Source: Sporosarcina ureae (GTDB lineage Bacteria > Bacillota > Bacilli > Bacillales_A > Planococcaceae). Taken from it: 64,000 bases of DNA. Made by a program: the position numbers and the translations under genes. Positions 36,702 to 46,142 of this stretch are shown here, piece after piece. Location of the stretch: contig NZ_JARIEA010000044.1 in the NCBI RefSeq assembly GCF_029267015.1, positions 20,889 through 84,888 on the forward strand. Direction: 5' to 3'. Positions within the stretch are counted from its first letter, which is position 1; every line of letters starts with the position of its first letter. The notes below the pieces were generated by a model. That model was not told the origin of the DNA, did not search any database, and saw nothing but the letters and a program-made list of their open reading frames with translations.

Positions 36702-38513
36702 TTGGTGAAAAGCTTACCTAAACGCGCGCAAGTAAACGAACAAGAAACTTGGAATTTACACATTCTATTTGAAAATGAGCAAGACTATCAGAAAGCTATA
36801 GTAGATGCAAAAGAAGAAGCAACTGCTTTCGAGAAAAATTATAAAGGGACCGTTACAGATGCAAACTCTGCTATTCAAGCATTAGATGCATATCGCAGTC
36901 TACAGGAGAAACTCACCAAAATCTCGAGTTATGCTGAGCTGACAGCAAGTGTCGATTTAACAAATGATGATTCGCAGATGAGAGAAAGTAAATTTGGTTC
37001 AATCGCTGCGAAAATCGGTAGTCAAACTGCATTCATAATGAGTGAATTGACGGAGCTTTCTGAGCAAACGTTACAGCAAGCAAGTGAACAATCAAAAGGA
37101 TATGCCAGCTTATTCGATAAGATTATTCGGAAAAAACCGCATCAACTACATCCCGAGGTAGAGAAAACACTCGCTGCATACTCTTCTTCTTTCCAGGCAC
37201 CGTATTCTTTGTATAACACAACAAAAATGGCAGATATTAACTTCCCCGATTTCACTTCAGACGGAAAAGCTTATCCTTTAAGCTATGTATTATTCGAAGG
37301 GAAATGGGAGTCTGAACCAAAGACGCCAGTAAGACGTGCAGCCTTTAAAACATTCAGTGATACATTGCGCAAATATCAACATACAACTGCCAAAACCTAT
37401 GATATGCACGTACAGATGGAAAAAACGACTTCTGATTTACGTGGTTATGACTCTGTTATTGATTATTTATTAATGGACCAAGACGTAGATCGTTCCATGT
37501 ACAATCGCCAAATTGATGTGATCATGGAAGAACTTGCTCCCCATATGCGCAAGTACGCGAAACTCCTTCAAAATATCTACGGTCTGGATGAAATGACGTT
37601 TGCAGACTTAAAAATGCCAGTAGATCCATTGTATGAACCTTCAATTACAGTAGAAGAATCTAAAAAATATATGAACGATGCCCTTTCTGTTATGGGTGAA
37701 AATTATCTTGATATGGTGAACCGTGCCTATTCAGAACGCCGGATTGATTTTGCGCAAAATGAAGGTAAATCTACAGGTGCATTTTGTGCAAGCCCTTACG
37801 GCAGTGGCTCATTCATATTAATTTCTTGGACAGGCAGCATGGAAGATGTCTTTGTACTGGCTCATGAATTAGGCCATGCCGGACATTTCAATTATGCTAA
37901 TGAGGCACAAAATCTGTTTAACTCACAATCGTCACTGTACTTCATCGAAGCTCCTTCAACTATGAATGAAATGCTGATGGCTAATCATTTATTGAAGAAT
38001 TCCGATGACCCGAAATTTAAGCGTTGGGTACTATCTTCTATCGTAGCCAGAACGTATTACCATAATTTCGTTACGCATCTGCTTGAAGCCGCGTTCCAGC
38101 GTAAAGTGTACGAACTTGTGGATGCAGGCGGCAATGTCAATGCCACTATTTTGAACGATTTGAAACGTGGCGTACTCGAAGAATTTTGGGGAGACAGCGT
38201 GAGAATAAATGAGGGTGCAGAATTGACATGGATGCGTCAACCGCACTATTACATGGGCTTGTACCCGTACACATACAGTGCTGGATTAACGATTTCTACC
38301 GAGATGGCAAAACGCGTATTGCAAGAGGGAGAACCAGCTGTTGAAGATTGGCTCAACACTTTACGTGCAGGCGGTTCAAAGAAACCAGCGGAACTCGCGA
38401 AAATGGCGGGAATCGACATCACGACAGACAAACCATTGCGCGATACAATCTCCTATATCGGTGGATTAATCGATGAAATCGAGAAACTGACGGAAGAAAT
38501 TGAAGCACAATAA
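36702..38513 (+). CDS. pepF: oligoendopeptidase F
   Basis: A 603-residue M3 zinc peptidase that cuts oligopeptides of about 7-17 residues in the cytosol. The zinc motif LAHELGHAGHF (HExxH) lies near residue 387, with the second-shell glutamate in IEAPSTMNE about 25 residues later. The start is TTG, nine bases after AAGGAG; the next codon is GTG and could also serve. Length fits PepF. Strong terminator follows. Confidence 0.93.
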   Translation: MVKSLPKRAQVNEQETWNLHILFENEQDYQKAIVDAKEEATAFEKNYKGTVTDANSAIQALDAYRSLQEKLTKISSYAELTASVDLTNDDSQMRESKFGSIAAKIGSQTAFIMSELTELSEQTLQQASEQSKGYASLFDKIIRKKPHQLHPEVEKTLAAYSSSFQAPYSLYNTTKMADINFPDFTSDGKAYPLSYVLFEGKWESEPKTPVRRAAFKTFSDTLRKYQHTTAKTYDMHVQMEKTTSDLRGYDSVIDYLLMDQDVDRSMYNRQIDVIMEELAPHMRKYAKLLQNIYGLDEMTFADLKMPVDPLYEPSITVEESKKYMNDALSVMGENYLDMVNRAYSERRIDFAQNEGKSTGAFCASPYGSGSFILISWTGSMEDVFVLAHELGHAGHFNYANEAQNLFNSQSSLYFIEAPSTMNEMLMANHLLKNSDDPKFKRWVLSSIVARTYYHNFVTHLLEAAFQRKVYELVDAGGNVNATILNDLKRGVLEEFWGDSVRINEGAELTWMRQPHYYMGLYPYTYSAGLTISTEMAKRVLQEGEPAVEDWLNTLRAGGSKKPAELAKMAGIDITTDKPLRDTISYIGGLIDEIEKLTEEIEAQ

Positions 38514-38524
38514 GTTAGATAAAT

Positions 38525-38573
38525 AAAAGCATCCGCTTTGCAGGTTTGACTCCTGTAAAGCGGATGCTTTTTC
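38525..38573. terminator. bidirectional terminator between pepF and the LLM gene
   Basis: Long arms (AAAGCATCCGCTTT and AAAGCGGATGCTTT core, extended by CAGG/CCTG) with T on one side and A on the other. Confidence 0.9.
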
Positions 38574-38575
38574 TA

Positions 38576-39592
38576 TTAATTCATTATTTCACTTAGGATT
38601 TCATATGAACGAAGTCGGTCTTCGTGATTGAATATACCTGAACTGATAATCAATTCATTCGCTTTCGTCATGTCTACAAACTCTTCCAGTTTACGTTTTA
38701 CTGTTTCAGGACTACCAATAATAACAGATGGTGATTGACTTTGCTGCGCTACCGCTTCTTGTTCAAATGGCGACCACTGCGCATTAATATCATCAATTGG
38801 TGGTTGGAACTGGATCATCTTACCTTGACGGATATTCAAAAACTGCTGTTGCATAGATGTAGCCAGATACTGGGCTTTTTCGTCAGTATCTGCAGCAATC
38901 AAGTTTACGCCCATCATGGCATGTGGCTTCTGAAGATCTTTAGAAGCACGGAAATTTTGATGATAAATTTGCAATGCTTGCATCATAAATTGTGGCGCAA
39001 AGTGGCTGGCGAATGAAAATGGCAAGCCGAGTTCCGCCGACAATTGAGCACTAAAGCCACTTGAACCAAGCAACCAAATAGGAACATCCTGCCCTGCTCC
39101 AGGAAATGCCCGAACACGGTCAGTTGGATTACCTGCAAAATACGTACGCAACTCTTCCACTTGTTGCGGGAAATCTTCTCCACCGCTTTGTAACGTGCGA
39201 CGAAGTGCATAGGCTGTCGCCTGGTCGCTACCGGGCGCACGGCCTAATCCCAAATCAATACGACCTGGATACATCGCATCCAGTGTACCAAACTGTTCTG
39301 CAATGACTAATGGCGCATGGTTTGGCAACATGACACCACCAGATCCCACTCGAATTTCTTTGGTCATTTGCGCTACATGTCCAATGATAATCGAAGTAGC
39401 GGAACTCGCAACGCCGGGCATATTATGATGCTCCGCCAACCAGTAACGATTAAATCCCCAATCTTCTGCATGTTGCGCAAGATCCACACTGTTTTTGAAC
39501 GACTGCCCTGCATGGCTACCTTCATTGATCATGGCTAAATCTAATATGGATAACGGAACGCCGTTAAATAGTTTCGCGTTTTCTCTAATCAA
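38576..39592 (-). CDS. LLM-class flavin-dependent oxidoreductase
   Basis: A 338-residue bacterial luciferase-like flavin monooxygenase. Family blocks visible are LSILDLAMI near residue 14, [18 protein letters not shown] near 46 and [20 protein letters not shown] near 105. The start is TTG at 39590-39592, eight bases after AAGGAG; earlier in-frame ATG codons lie inside the HxlR gene. The stop codon of the HxlR gene overlaps this binding site, so the two are coupled. Substrate is unknown. Confidence 0.87.
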   Translation of the reverse strand: MIRENAKLFNGVPLSILDLAMINEGSHAGQSFKNSVDLAQHAEDWGFNRYWLAEHHNMPGVASSATSIIIGHVAQMTKEIRVGSGGVMLPNHAPLVIAEQFGTLDAMYPGRIDLGLGRAPGSDQATAYALRRTLQSGGEDFPQQVEELRTYFAGNPTDRVRAFPGAGQDVPIWLLGSSGFSAQLSAELGLPFSFASHFAPQFMMQALQIYHQNFRASKDLQKPHAMMGVNLIAADTDEKAQYLATSMQQQFLNIRQGKMIQFQPPIDDINAQWSPFEQEAVAQQSQSPSVIIGSPETVKRKLEEFVDMTKANELIISSGIFNHEDRLRSYEILSEIMN

Positions 39593-39597
39593 TTCAT

Positions 39598-39957
39598 TCA
39601 CTCCTTCTGACAGCCACCATTTTTCTTTACCCACTCAAAAATGGCCTGAATAATATCTTCTAATTCTTTACCTTTTGCAGTAAGCTCATATTCTACTTTT
39701 CTAACCGTTGGATCGGATTGATTTTTGATGACCAAACCATGCGCTTCCAGATCACGCAATCTCTCCGTTAGAAGACGATCTGATATTCCTTCGATCTCCG
39801 CCGATAACTCAAAGAACCTTTTCGGTCCATCTAATAAATGATAAATGATAATTCCCATCCAACGCTTACCGATAAACTCGATGGTGTTGTGGAAACTATT
39901 GCAACTTTTTTGACCTTTAGGATTTACCGACTGAACAAACTCTTCATTTTTCTTCAT
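39598..39957 (-). CDS. HxlR-family transcriptional regulator
   Basis: A 119-residue winged helix-turn-helix protein. The family core [17 protein letters not shown] near residue 27 and [19 protein letters not shown] near 58 are clear. One cysteine (KSCNSF, near 18) lies just before the DNA-binding domain, as in redox or electrophile-sensing HxlR regulators such as YodB and HypR. It is divergent from a nitroreductase gene, with two copies of a palindromic box between them. Confidence 0.9.
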   Translation of the reverse strand: MKKNEEFVQSVNPKGQKSCNSFHNTIEFIGKRWMGIIIYHLLDGPKRFFELSAEIEGISDRLLTERLRDLEAHGLVIKNQSDPTVRKVEYELTAKGKELEDIIQAIFEWVKKNGGCQKE

Positions 39958-40004
39958 TAGCAAAACCCCAATCCTGTACTTCCTTCACTTTATCACATTC
40001 ATGT

Positions 40005-40058
40005 TTGACAAACAAGCTTACTAATAGTAACCTTAAAATTAACTTACTAATAGTAAGT
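40005..40058 (+). promoter_or_regulatory. nitroreductase promoter with two HxlR-type operator boxes
   Basis: TTGACA at 40005-40010, then 17 bases and TAACCT as -10. CTTACTAATAGTAA occurs at 40017-40030, covering the spacer and -10, and again at 40043-40056 inside a full palindrome ACTTACTAATAGTAAGT. The boxes are 26 bases apart. This layout suits repression by the divergent HxlR protein. Confidence 0.7.
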
Positions 40059-40089
40059 GAAATAATATTATTAAGAGGAGTTTTATATT

Positions 40090-40716
40090 ATGTCCCAACA
40101 TTACGATGAGTTATTGGAAGTTATGCATGCACGTAAATCTGTTAGAAAGTTTGATGCTGACTATACAATCGATAAAGAAGATATTACGTCTATGCTGGAT
40201 GAGGCAACTTCTGCGCCATCTTCGAGCAACTTGCAGCCATGGCGTTTTCTTGTTATACAAGACCAAGAGTTGAAGAAGAAAATCAATCGTTTTTCATTTA
40301 ATCAAGAACAAATCGAAACTGCGTCGGCTATTATCGCGGTGATCGGCGATACGGAAATGTATCATAATATTGATGAGATTTATCTTTCGAATTTAGCTGC
40401 AGGAAATATAGATGAGGAGCATGTGCAGATTCAAATTAATAATGCCAAGGCGGCTTATCCGAATGCACCACTTGAAGCTAGACGCAATATTGCGACGTTT
40501 GACGCTGGATTGGTTTCTATGCAGTTGATGTTGATTGCGAAGGCTAGAGGGTATGATACGGTGCCGATGGGCGGATTTGATAAGCAACAGTTTGCGGAGT
40601 CTTTCGAGCTTGAGTCTCGCTACGAGCCACTCGTTCTCATTGCGCTAGGCAAAGCCGCTTCACCTGCTTATGGCTCTACTCGACTGCCAATTGATGCGAT
40701 TACTACTTATATGTAA
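40090..40716 (+). CDS. nitroreductase-family protein
   Basis: A 208-residue FMN-dependent oxidoreductase. The FMN-binding start ARKSVRKFDADYTI near residue 14 and the SAPSSSNLQPWRFLV block near 40 are diagnostic. Such proteins reduce quinones or nitro compounds, and HypO-type members are induced through HxlR regulators in Bacillus under disulfide and electrophile stress. TAAGAGGAG precedes the ATG. Single-gene unit. Confidence 0.88.
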   Translation: MSQHYDELLEVMHARKSVRKFDADYTIDKEDITSMLDEATSAPSSSNLQPWRFLVIQDQELKKKINRFSFNQEQIETASAIIAVIGDTEMYHNIDEIYLSNLAAGNIDEEHVQIQINNAKAAYPNAPLEARRNIATFDAGLVSMQLMLIAKARGYDTVPMGGFDKQQFAESFELESRYEPLVLIALGKAASPAYGSTRLPIDAITTYM

Positions 40717-40784
40717 AAGAGTGAATAGCAGAAGTGTGGGGTGGAGATTAGCGCTACGGAGGGGTCACTTCATTCCTAGACAGC

Positions 40785-40830
40785 TCACCGCAGGCCCATG
40801 AGAAAGCGTCCTCCAACTGGAGCTTTCATC
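40785..40830. repeat. decayed copy of the dispersed palindromic repeat
   Basis: CACCGCAGGCCCATGAGAAA and the following GCGTCCTCCAACTGGAGC resemble the right half of the full copy, with several changes. Confidence is lower than for the other copies. Confidence 0.45.
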
Positions 40831-40895
40831 CCGAACTACTCACAAACTCACTCACTACTCACGAGCACTTGCTTTTAAACTTAAACCATACAAAA

Positions 40896-40935
40896 GAGGA
40901 TGTCCTAGAAGTGTTACTACTTCCTAGACATCCTC
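40896..40935. terminator. terminator-like hairpin between the nitroreductase gene and pdxK
   Basis: GAGGATGTC and GACATCCTC pair, extended by an imperfect TAG/AAG part. The U-run is weak on the plus side (GCATTTGT) and moderate on the minus side. Confidence 0.55.
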
Positions 40936-40957
40936 GCATTTGTATGGCTTTCTGAGC

Positions 40958-41788
40958 TCATTCTTGCTCTATCGTCACCTTACAACTTGTCTCATCATAC
41001 TTACCATAAGCCGCATGATAGGTTGGACCCACTCCTGCTTTAAAGGTTAGGGAGTGGCGTATGCCCGCTGTGATGAACTTTTTCGCCTCAATCACGGCAT
41101 CTTGCACCGTTTGTCCCTTTGCCAGCCCCGCTGTAATAGCTGCAGAATAACTGCAACCCGCTCCATTCGTATTGATCGTATCAATTCTCGGTGCTTCAAG
41201 TAGATAGAACTGTTTTCCATCGTACAACACGTCCACTGCGGGCCCTTCCAACCTGCCACCTTTAACTAAGACGAACTTCGGTCCCATTTCAAACAAGCGT
41301 CGTGCGGCTTCTTTTAAATCGTTGACTGATTTCAGCTCCATACCCCCTAGTAAATAAGAAGCTTCTGGCATATTCGGCGTAATAATCGTTGCAAGAGGAA
41401 TCAATTGCTTCTGCATTGCTTCCATTGCATCGTCTTTCAACAGTGCCGAGCCCATTTTTCCAATCATTACTGGATCCACTACGATATTTTGAGTAGCGGA
41501 CTGCTTAATCCACTCCACCACATGGACAATAATCTCTTTAGTGAACAACATACCCGTCTTCATCGCATCGACACCAATATCCTCATTTATCGTGACTAAT
41601 TGTGCTTCAATCGCTTCCCATGATTGAGGGAATATGCCTTGACCCGTTCGAGGATTTCTCGCAACAATCGCTGTAACGGCTGTTGTACCGAATACATCAA
41701 ACTCCTGGAATGTTTTCAAATCTGCTTGGATTCCTGCTCCACCACGTGCAGCAGAACCAGCGATAGTTAATGCGCGTTTGATCATCAT
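40958..41788 (-). CDS. pdxK: pyridoxine kinase / HMP kinase-like (PdxK)
   Basis: A 276-residue ribokinase-family kinase. The N-terminal block is AGSAARGGAGIQADLKTFQE, the catalytic region is NTNGAGCSYSAAITAGLAKG near residue 211, and DPVMIGKMG lies near 112. The long match to remembered Bacillus PdxK/ThiD2 favours B6 vitamer phosphorylation in a salvage path. Odd: the usual aspartate of GSD in the first loop is alanine here and the next residues are changed. GGGGGAATGA precedes the start. Confidence 0.85.
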   Translation of the reverse strand: MMIKRALTIAGSAARGGAGIQADLKTFQEFDVFGTTAVTAIVARNPRTGQGIFPQSWEAIEAQLVTINEDIGVDAMKTGMLFTKEIIVHVVEWIKQSATQNIVVDPVMIGKMGSALLKDDAMEAMQKQLIPLATIITPNMPEASYLLGGMELKSVNDLKEAARRLFEMGPKFVLVKGGRLEGPAVDVLYDGKQFYLLEAPRIDTINTNGAGCSYSAAITAGLAKGQTVQDAVIEAKKFITAGIRHSLTFKAGVGPTYHAAYGKYDETSCKVTIEQE

Positions 41789-41917
41789 TCATTCCCCCTG
41801 TCTACTATGTAATTTAGATGTCTTTTAATTATCTACGTCATTCTACAGGATAACGTGGCTTGACTAAAAGAGTCAATTTCATTGATTTTAACATGAGCTG
41901 AATAATACTTCCCTCAA

Positions 41918-41951
41918 TTAAAAACTCCCTATCCAGCAGTAGGATAGGGAG
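41918..41951 (-). terminator. terminator of the disulfide oxidoreductase gene
   Basis: Perfect arms CTCCCTATCC and GGATAGGGAG followed by T5 on the minus strand, 15 bases past the stop. Confidence 0.88.
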
Positions 41952-41965
41952 AAGTGTTGACATAA

Positions 41966-43312
41966 TTACAGCATGTACGCAATATCTGAAGCTACTGTTG
42001 GATACGCGAATGGCATCTTCTTTAATTCTCCGACAGGGATTTGAAAACGAATGGCTAAGGCAAAATGGTTAATCAATTCATCCGCTTCCCCACTCAATAG
42101 ATGGGCGCCGAGTACGACATCTTTCTCTTGATCGATAATTACTTTAAATGCCGCTGCTCCTTCGTTCGTTCGTCTATATGTGAACCACTCCGTTGCATCT
42201 TGTGACTTTACAAAAACTTTCAAACCGGACTCTTTTGCCTCTTGTTCGCTCATTCCGACTGATGCTAACTTTGGAACAGTGAATACAACAGAAGGAACTA
42301 CTGGATAATCTGCTGTCTTATTATTCCCTTTGAGAAGATTCGAAGCCACTACATGTGATTCAGTTGTCGCAACAGGTGTTAGCGCAGGCGCGTCGGTTGA
42401 AGCCACATCACCTGCTGCGTATACATTAGGGTTACTAACACTTTGCATATATTCATTAACGCATACACCTTGTTTATCCCACTTTACATTCCCTTTTTCC
42501 AAGTCCATGTCTAGTGCAGGTACGCGACCTGCTCCATGTACAACAAGATCCGCTTTCCATTCTACTTCACGATCTTCTTGTTCTCCTTTAACCACAAATG
42601 CATTACCACATTTCTCGATTCCGTTTACAGGTGTATTCAGATGTACATGCACACCTACTTCCTTGGAACGTTTAATCAGCATTTTTACTAAATCTTGATC
42701 AAAGTGTTTTAAAGCTTTTTCACTTCTATGCAAAATATGCACTTCAGAGCCTGCTCTTGCAGCAACATGTGCAAATTCGAATGAAATAAATCCGCCACCT
42801 ATAAATACGATTCGTTTTGGAAGTGTATCCAGTTCCATAAACTCATCACTCATCGTCAGATATTCTTCACCTTCTATATCCATTTTCATAGGTTCTGCAC
42901 CTGTAGCAATAAGAATCTTTTTCCCTTTCAATACATCTGAACAGACTTTTAATTCTGTTTCACTTTGGAAAACTGCCTTGCCATGATACATATCAATTCC
43001 TAGTTTCCCATACTTTTCTTCCGTATCTTCAGGTATCGTTTGAGTAAACGTTCGTTTGAATTCCATTAATTCTGGCCAATTAATTTTACTATCTTCTTCG
43101 ATACCTTTTCCGTGCATACGTTTATTCCAATCTATCAGTTCAGCTGCTCCTATCAATACTTTCTTCGGATCACAACCTCGCTGAGAACAAGTCCCCCCAA
43201 AAGGCCGGTCATCGATTATCGCAACGCTCCATCCTTCTTTCTTACATTTTGTTGCCGCAAGGGACCCTGCATTTCCGGTTCCGACCACTAGCAAATCATA
43301 TTCTTTTACCAT
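41966..43312 (-). CDS. pyridine nucleotide-disulfide oxidoreductase (glutathione/mercuric reductase-like)
   Basis: A 448-residue FAD enzyme. FAD-binding VVGTGNAGSLAA lies near residue 9, the redox pair is GGTCSQRGCDPKK (CxxxxC) near 40, the NAD(P)-binding block is VFIGGGFISFEFAHVAARAG near 170, and AAGDVAST near 290. The C-terminal dimerisation domain lacks the HPT motif of true glutathione reductases (FAYPTVASD instead). Physiological substrate unknown. I start at MVKEYDLLV, with GGAGGAGA upstream. Confidence 0.88.
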   Translation of the reverse strand: MVKEYDLLVVGTGNAGSLAATKCKKEGWSVAIIDDRPFGGTCSQRGCDPKKVLIGAAELIDWNKRMHGKGIEEDSKINWPELMEFKRTFTQTIPEDTEEKYGKLGIDMYHGKAVFQSETELKVCSDVLKGKKILIATGAEPMKMDIEGEEYLTMSDEFMELDTLPKRIVFIGGGFISFEFAHVAARAGSEVHILHRSEKALKHFDQDLVKMLIKRSKEVGVHVHLNTPVNGIEKCGNAFVVKGEQEDREVEWKADLVVHGAGRVPALDMDLEKGNVKWDKQGVCVNEYMQSVSNPNVYAAGDVASTDAPALTPVATTESHVVASNLLKGNNKTADYPVVPSVVFTVPKLASVGMSEQEAKESGLKVFVKSQDATEWFTYRRTNEGAAAFKVIIDQEKDVVLGAHLLSGEADELINHFALAIRFQIPVGELKKMPFAYPTVASDIAYML

Positions 43313-43460
43313 ACTCAATCTCCTCCACCTTTACCTACTATCGCAATTTTCTATTCTGCTATCAAATACCCTCTATTGTCCTTTATGACACGTGGAATCA
43401 ATTATTCATTTTACTTCATGCTATTTTGTAGCTTACATACTGTACAAGCAACATATACAA

Positions 43461-43492
43461 ACAAGCGATAGCTAGTAGGCAGTCGCTTGTTT
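43461..43492 (-). terminator. terminator of the rhodanese gene
   Basis: ACAAGCGA and TCGCTTGT arms around a 14-base loop, with TTTGT on the minus-strand exit, six bases past the stop. Confidence 0.65.
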
Positions 43493-43497
43493 TCTCT

Positions 43498-43875
43498 TTA
43501 TTCTACTTCCCCCTGCCAAGTTGACATGCCTTCTGAAACATTGATTACATCATATCCTTCGTCAAATAAAATCTCACTTGCCGTCTTCGAACGGCTTCCA
43601 CTTCGGCAAACGACGACGTACGTCTGGTCTTTATCTAAACCAGTTCTATCACCAGTTTGTATGTGTGATAAAGGCATATTAATTGCACCTATAATATGCC
43701 CGTCTTCAAATTCATCTATTTCTCTTACATCCAATACTATATCGCCTCCCTTTTGCAAGGTTTCAATATCCTTCAAATCTACTGTTTGATATACTTCTTC
43801 TTTATTACCTTCATTTGTCGTACCACAAGCTGCTAATACTAAAACGGTTACGATTAACCATAAAACTTTTTTCAT
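43498..43875 (-). CDS. rhodanese-domain lipoprotein
   Basis: A 125-residue extracytoplasmic lipoprotein with a signal peptide and lipobox LAAC (cysteine at residue 16) and one rhodanese domain. The active-site loop CRSGSR (near residue 92) has its cysteine. VLDVREIDEFEDGHIIGAIN is the usual rhodanese N-terminal block. It likely handles sulfane sulfur outside the membrane, though exact chemistry is unknown. GAGGTGA precedes the ATG. Single-gene unit. Confidence 0.87.
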   Translation of the reverse strand: MKKVLWLIVTVLVLAACGTTNEGNKEEVYQTVDLKDIETLQKGGDIVLDVREIDEFEDGHIIGAINMPLSHIQTGDRTGLDKDQTYVVVCRSGSRSKTASEILFDEGYDVINVSEGMSTWQGEVE

Positions 43876-44062
43876 ATCTTCACCTCTATATGATTTTCTT
43901 CTATTGTATCTCAATGATGTTATAACGCAAAAATGATTACTAGAACACTTAACAGTTTTTTGATTTGAGGAACATATTAATCATGCACTGAGAGAGTAAT
44001 ACTGCTAAAATTAAGTAGCTCATATACTTTTATGAAGTGCAGGCGGTAAAGGAGTGGAATAA

Positions 44063-45568
44063 ATGGACGATAAGAAAACGCTGCGTTTAGTTCTAGCTGG
44101 TATCCTGCTCGGTATTTTAATGTCTGCGATGGATAATACCATTGTCGCAACTGCGCTCGGTTCAATTCTAGGTGATCTAGGTGGAGTCGATAGTTATATA
44201 TGGATTACTTCCGCTTATGCAGTAGCTGTACTTGCTGGGATGCCGATTTTTGGTAAGTTGTCAGATATGTATGGCCGCAAAAGATTTTTCATGTTTGGTA
44301 TTATTGTTTTTATGATTGGTTCAGCACTATGCGGTGTTGCACAATCCGTGCCACAGTTAGCTGTTTTTCGTGCTATTCAAGGAATCGGCGGAGGCGCTTT
44401 ACTCCCCATCGCGTTCACTATTGTATTTGACGTATTCCCTCCAGAAAAACGTGGAAAAATGACAGGTATTCTAGGTGCAGTCTTTGGAGCATCTAGCGTC
44501 ATCGGTCCATTACTGGGTGCTTGGATTACGGAGTCTAGTAGTTGGCACTGGGTATTCTATGTCAATATTCCTATTGGACTCGTTTCCTTATTTCTAATTT
44601 ATCGCTTTTATAAAGAAGCAACTGAACCTTCCAAGCAGGCTATTGATTGGCTCGGTGCGATTACACTAGTCACTGCCATTGTCAGTTTGATGTTTGGACT
44701 TGAATTTGGCGGTAAACAATTTGCATGGTCTTCTTGGCAAAGCATTACATTATTTAGTCTATTTACGGTGTTTTTCATTATATTTTTAGTGGCAGAGACG
44801 AAAGCGAATGAACCGATTATTTCATTTTGGATGTTTAAAAGCCGTCTTTTCGCCTCTTCACAAGTCTTAGCACTTCTTTACGGCGCTACTTTCATAGGTT
44901 TAACGATTTTCATTCCTATTTTCGTGCAAGCTGTATATGGTGGCTCCGCAACGAATGCCGGAATTATTCTTATGCCGATGTTACTTGGATCGGTCGTCGG
45001 AAGTGCGCTAGGTGGTATCTTACAGACTAAAACGAGTTATCGGAAAATCATGGTCATTTCCGTAATTGCCTATTCGATCGGAATGATTTTGATGAGTACG
45101 ATTACCCCTGATACTTCCCGTTCCATCCTATCTTTCTATATGGTGTTTGTTGGATTTGGTGTTGGATTTTCCTTCTCACTTTTACCAGCCGCCACTGTGC
45201 ACAATATGGATTTCCGATTCAGAGGTTCAGCCAACTCAACAAATGCTTTTTTCCGATCATTAGGATTGGCACTGGGCATCACGATCTTCGGAGCAATCCA
45301 AACCAAATTATTGGCAAGTGAATTGGCATCCGGTTTTGCTAAACTCCCTAACGGAGACAATAGTGCCGTGGGTAGTATACAAAACGCTTTTTTACCTGAA
45401 GTCCGAAAAACCATTCCAGAAGATATATTAAATGTCATGACACATGCTATGTCTAATTCTATTTCTACGACATTTCTATGGGCACTTATTCCGGTTGCCA
45501 TTTCTATACTAGCCGTATTCTATATGGGGCCAGAACGATTGAGCATACCAAATCAAAAGAAAAAGTAA
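44063..45568 (+). CDS. DHA2-family MFS drug transporter (EmrB/QacA type)
   Basis: A 501-residue protein with 14 likely transmembrane segments. Motif LSDMYGRKRFFM (motif A) lies near residue 67 and the antiporter motif C block GILGAVFGASSVIGPLLGAWI near 134. AMDNTIVATAL near 19 is the DHA2 motif D1. It is expected to be a proton-driven multidrug exporter. AAAGGAG precedes the ATG. No regulator gene is adjacent. Confidence 0.9.
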   Translation: MDDKKTLRLVLAGILLGILMSAMDNTIVATALGSILGDLGGVDSYIWITSAYAVAVLAGMPIFGKLSDMYGRKRFFMFGIIVFMIGSALCGVAQSVPQLAVFRAIQGIGGGALLPIAFTIVFDVFPPEKRGKMTGILGAVFGASSVIGPLLGAWITESSSWHWVFYVNIPIGLVSLFLIYRFYKEATEPSKQAIDWLGAITLVTAIVSLMFGLEFGGKQFAWSSWQSITLFSLFTVFFIIFLVAETKANEPIISFWMFKSRLFASSQVLALLYGATFIGLTIFIPIFVQAVYGGSATNAGIILMPMLLGSVVGSALGGILQTKTSYRKIMVISVIAYSIGMILMSTITPDTSRSILSFYMVFVGFGVGFSFSLLPAATVHNMDFRFRGSANSTNAFFRSLGLALGITIFGAIQTKLLASELASGFAKLPNGDNSAVGSIQNAFLPEVRKTIPEDILNVMTHAMSNSISTTFLWALIPVAISILAVFYMGPERLSIPNQKKK

Positions 45569-45704
45569 ATGTTCAACAATAAAACGATACACCGTTACCG
45601 AATGAGTATTGTCTGCGTCAACTTCATTCCATCCATGTTCATACAATTCTTTTTTGGAAAGATTCTCTCTAGGTTTTGCACAAAAAATTTAACGAACAAA
45701 ATCC

Positions 45705-45750
45705 ATAAAAAAAGCCCTAACGAGAATGTACTTTATCTCGTTAGAACTTT
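45705..45750 (-). terminator. terminator of the YhfC/DUF3887 operon
   Basis: CTAACGAGA and TCTCGTTAG arms followed by GGGCTTTTTTT on the minus strand, 18 bases past the stop. Confidence 0.82.
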
Positions 45751-45761
45751 TATGGTGGTAT

Positions 45762-46142
45762 TTATTTCACGAAAAACCCTGCAATTTGCTGTTGGTCATC
45801 AAACGTAATCGTATAGACACGTTTATCTTCTTTATATTCAGCAGCAATCGACGCTACAAAATACTGCTCTTTTTTTGCAACAGACTCTCTTTCGAAACTG
45901 ACAAACTCCCCTGATTCTTTCACAATATCTGATACTTCCTTTAATTGCTCCACAGATAAAGAATCCTTCATCGTAGCATCAAACATTTCACGCATATCGT
46001 CGAATTTTTCTTCATTCAATAATGTGATGGCTTCCTTCGATTTTTCTATGTACTGAGCAGCATCAGATTCATCTACTGTGTTTTTACCACATGCAGCAAG
46101 CAATAAAACGACTGCCATAGTCAATAGGACAAGTTTTTTCAT
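45762..46142 (-). CDS. DUF3887 domain lipoprotein
   Basis: A 126-residue lipoprotein with signal and lipobox LAAC (cysteine near residue 18). The rest (EAITLLNEEKFDDMREMFDATMKDSLS) is the DUF3887 NTF2-like fold, often seen beside serine hydrolases or peptidases. Its start overlaps the YhfC stop by four bases (ATGA). The family function is unknown; the pairing with an intramembrane protease hints at a substrate or partner role. Confidence 0.82.
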   Translation of the reverse strand: MKKLVLLTMAVVLLLAACGKNTVDESDAAQYIEKSKEAITLLNEEKFDDMREMFDATMKDSLSVEQLKEVSDIVKESGEFVSFERESVAKKEQYFVASIAAEYKEDKRVYTITFDDQQQIAGFFVK

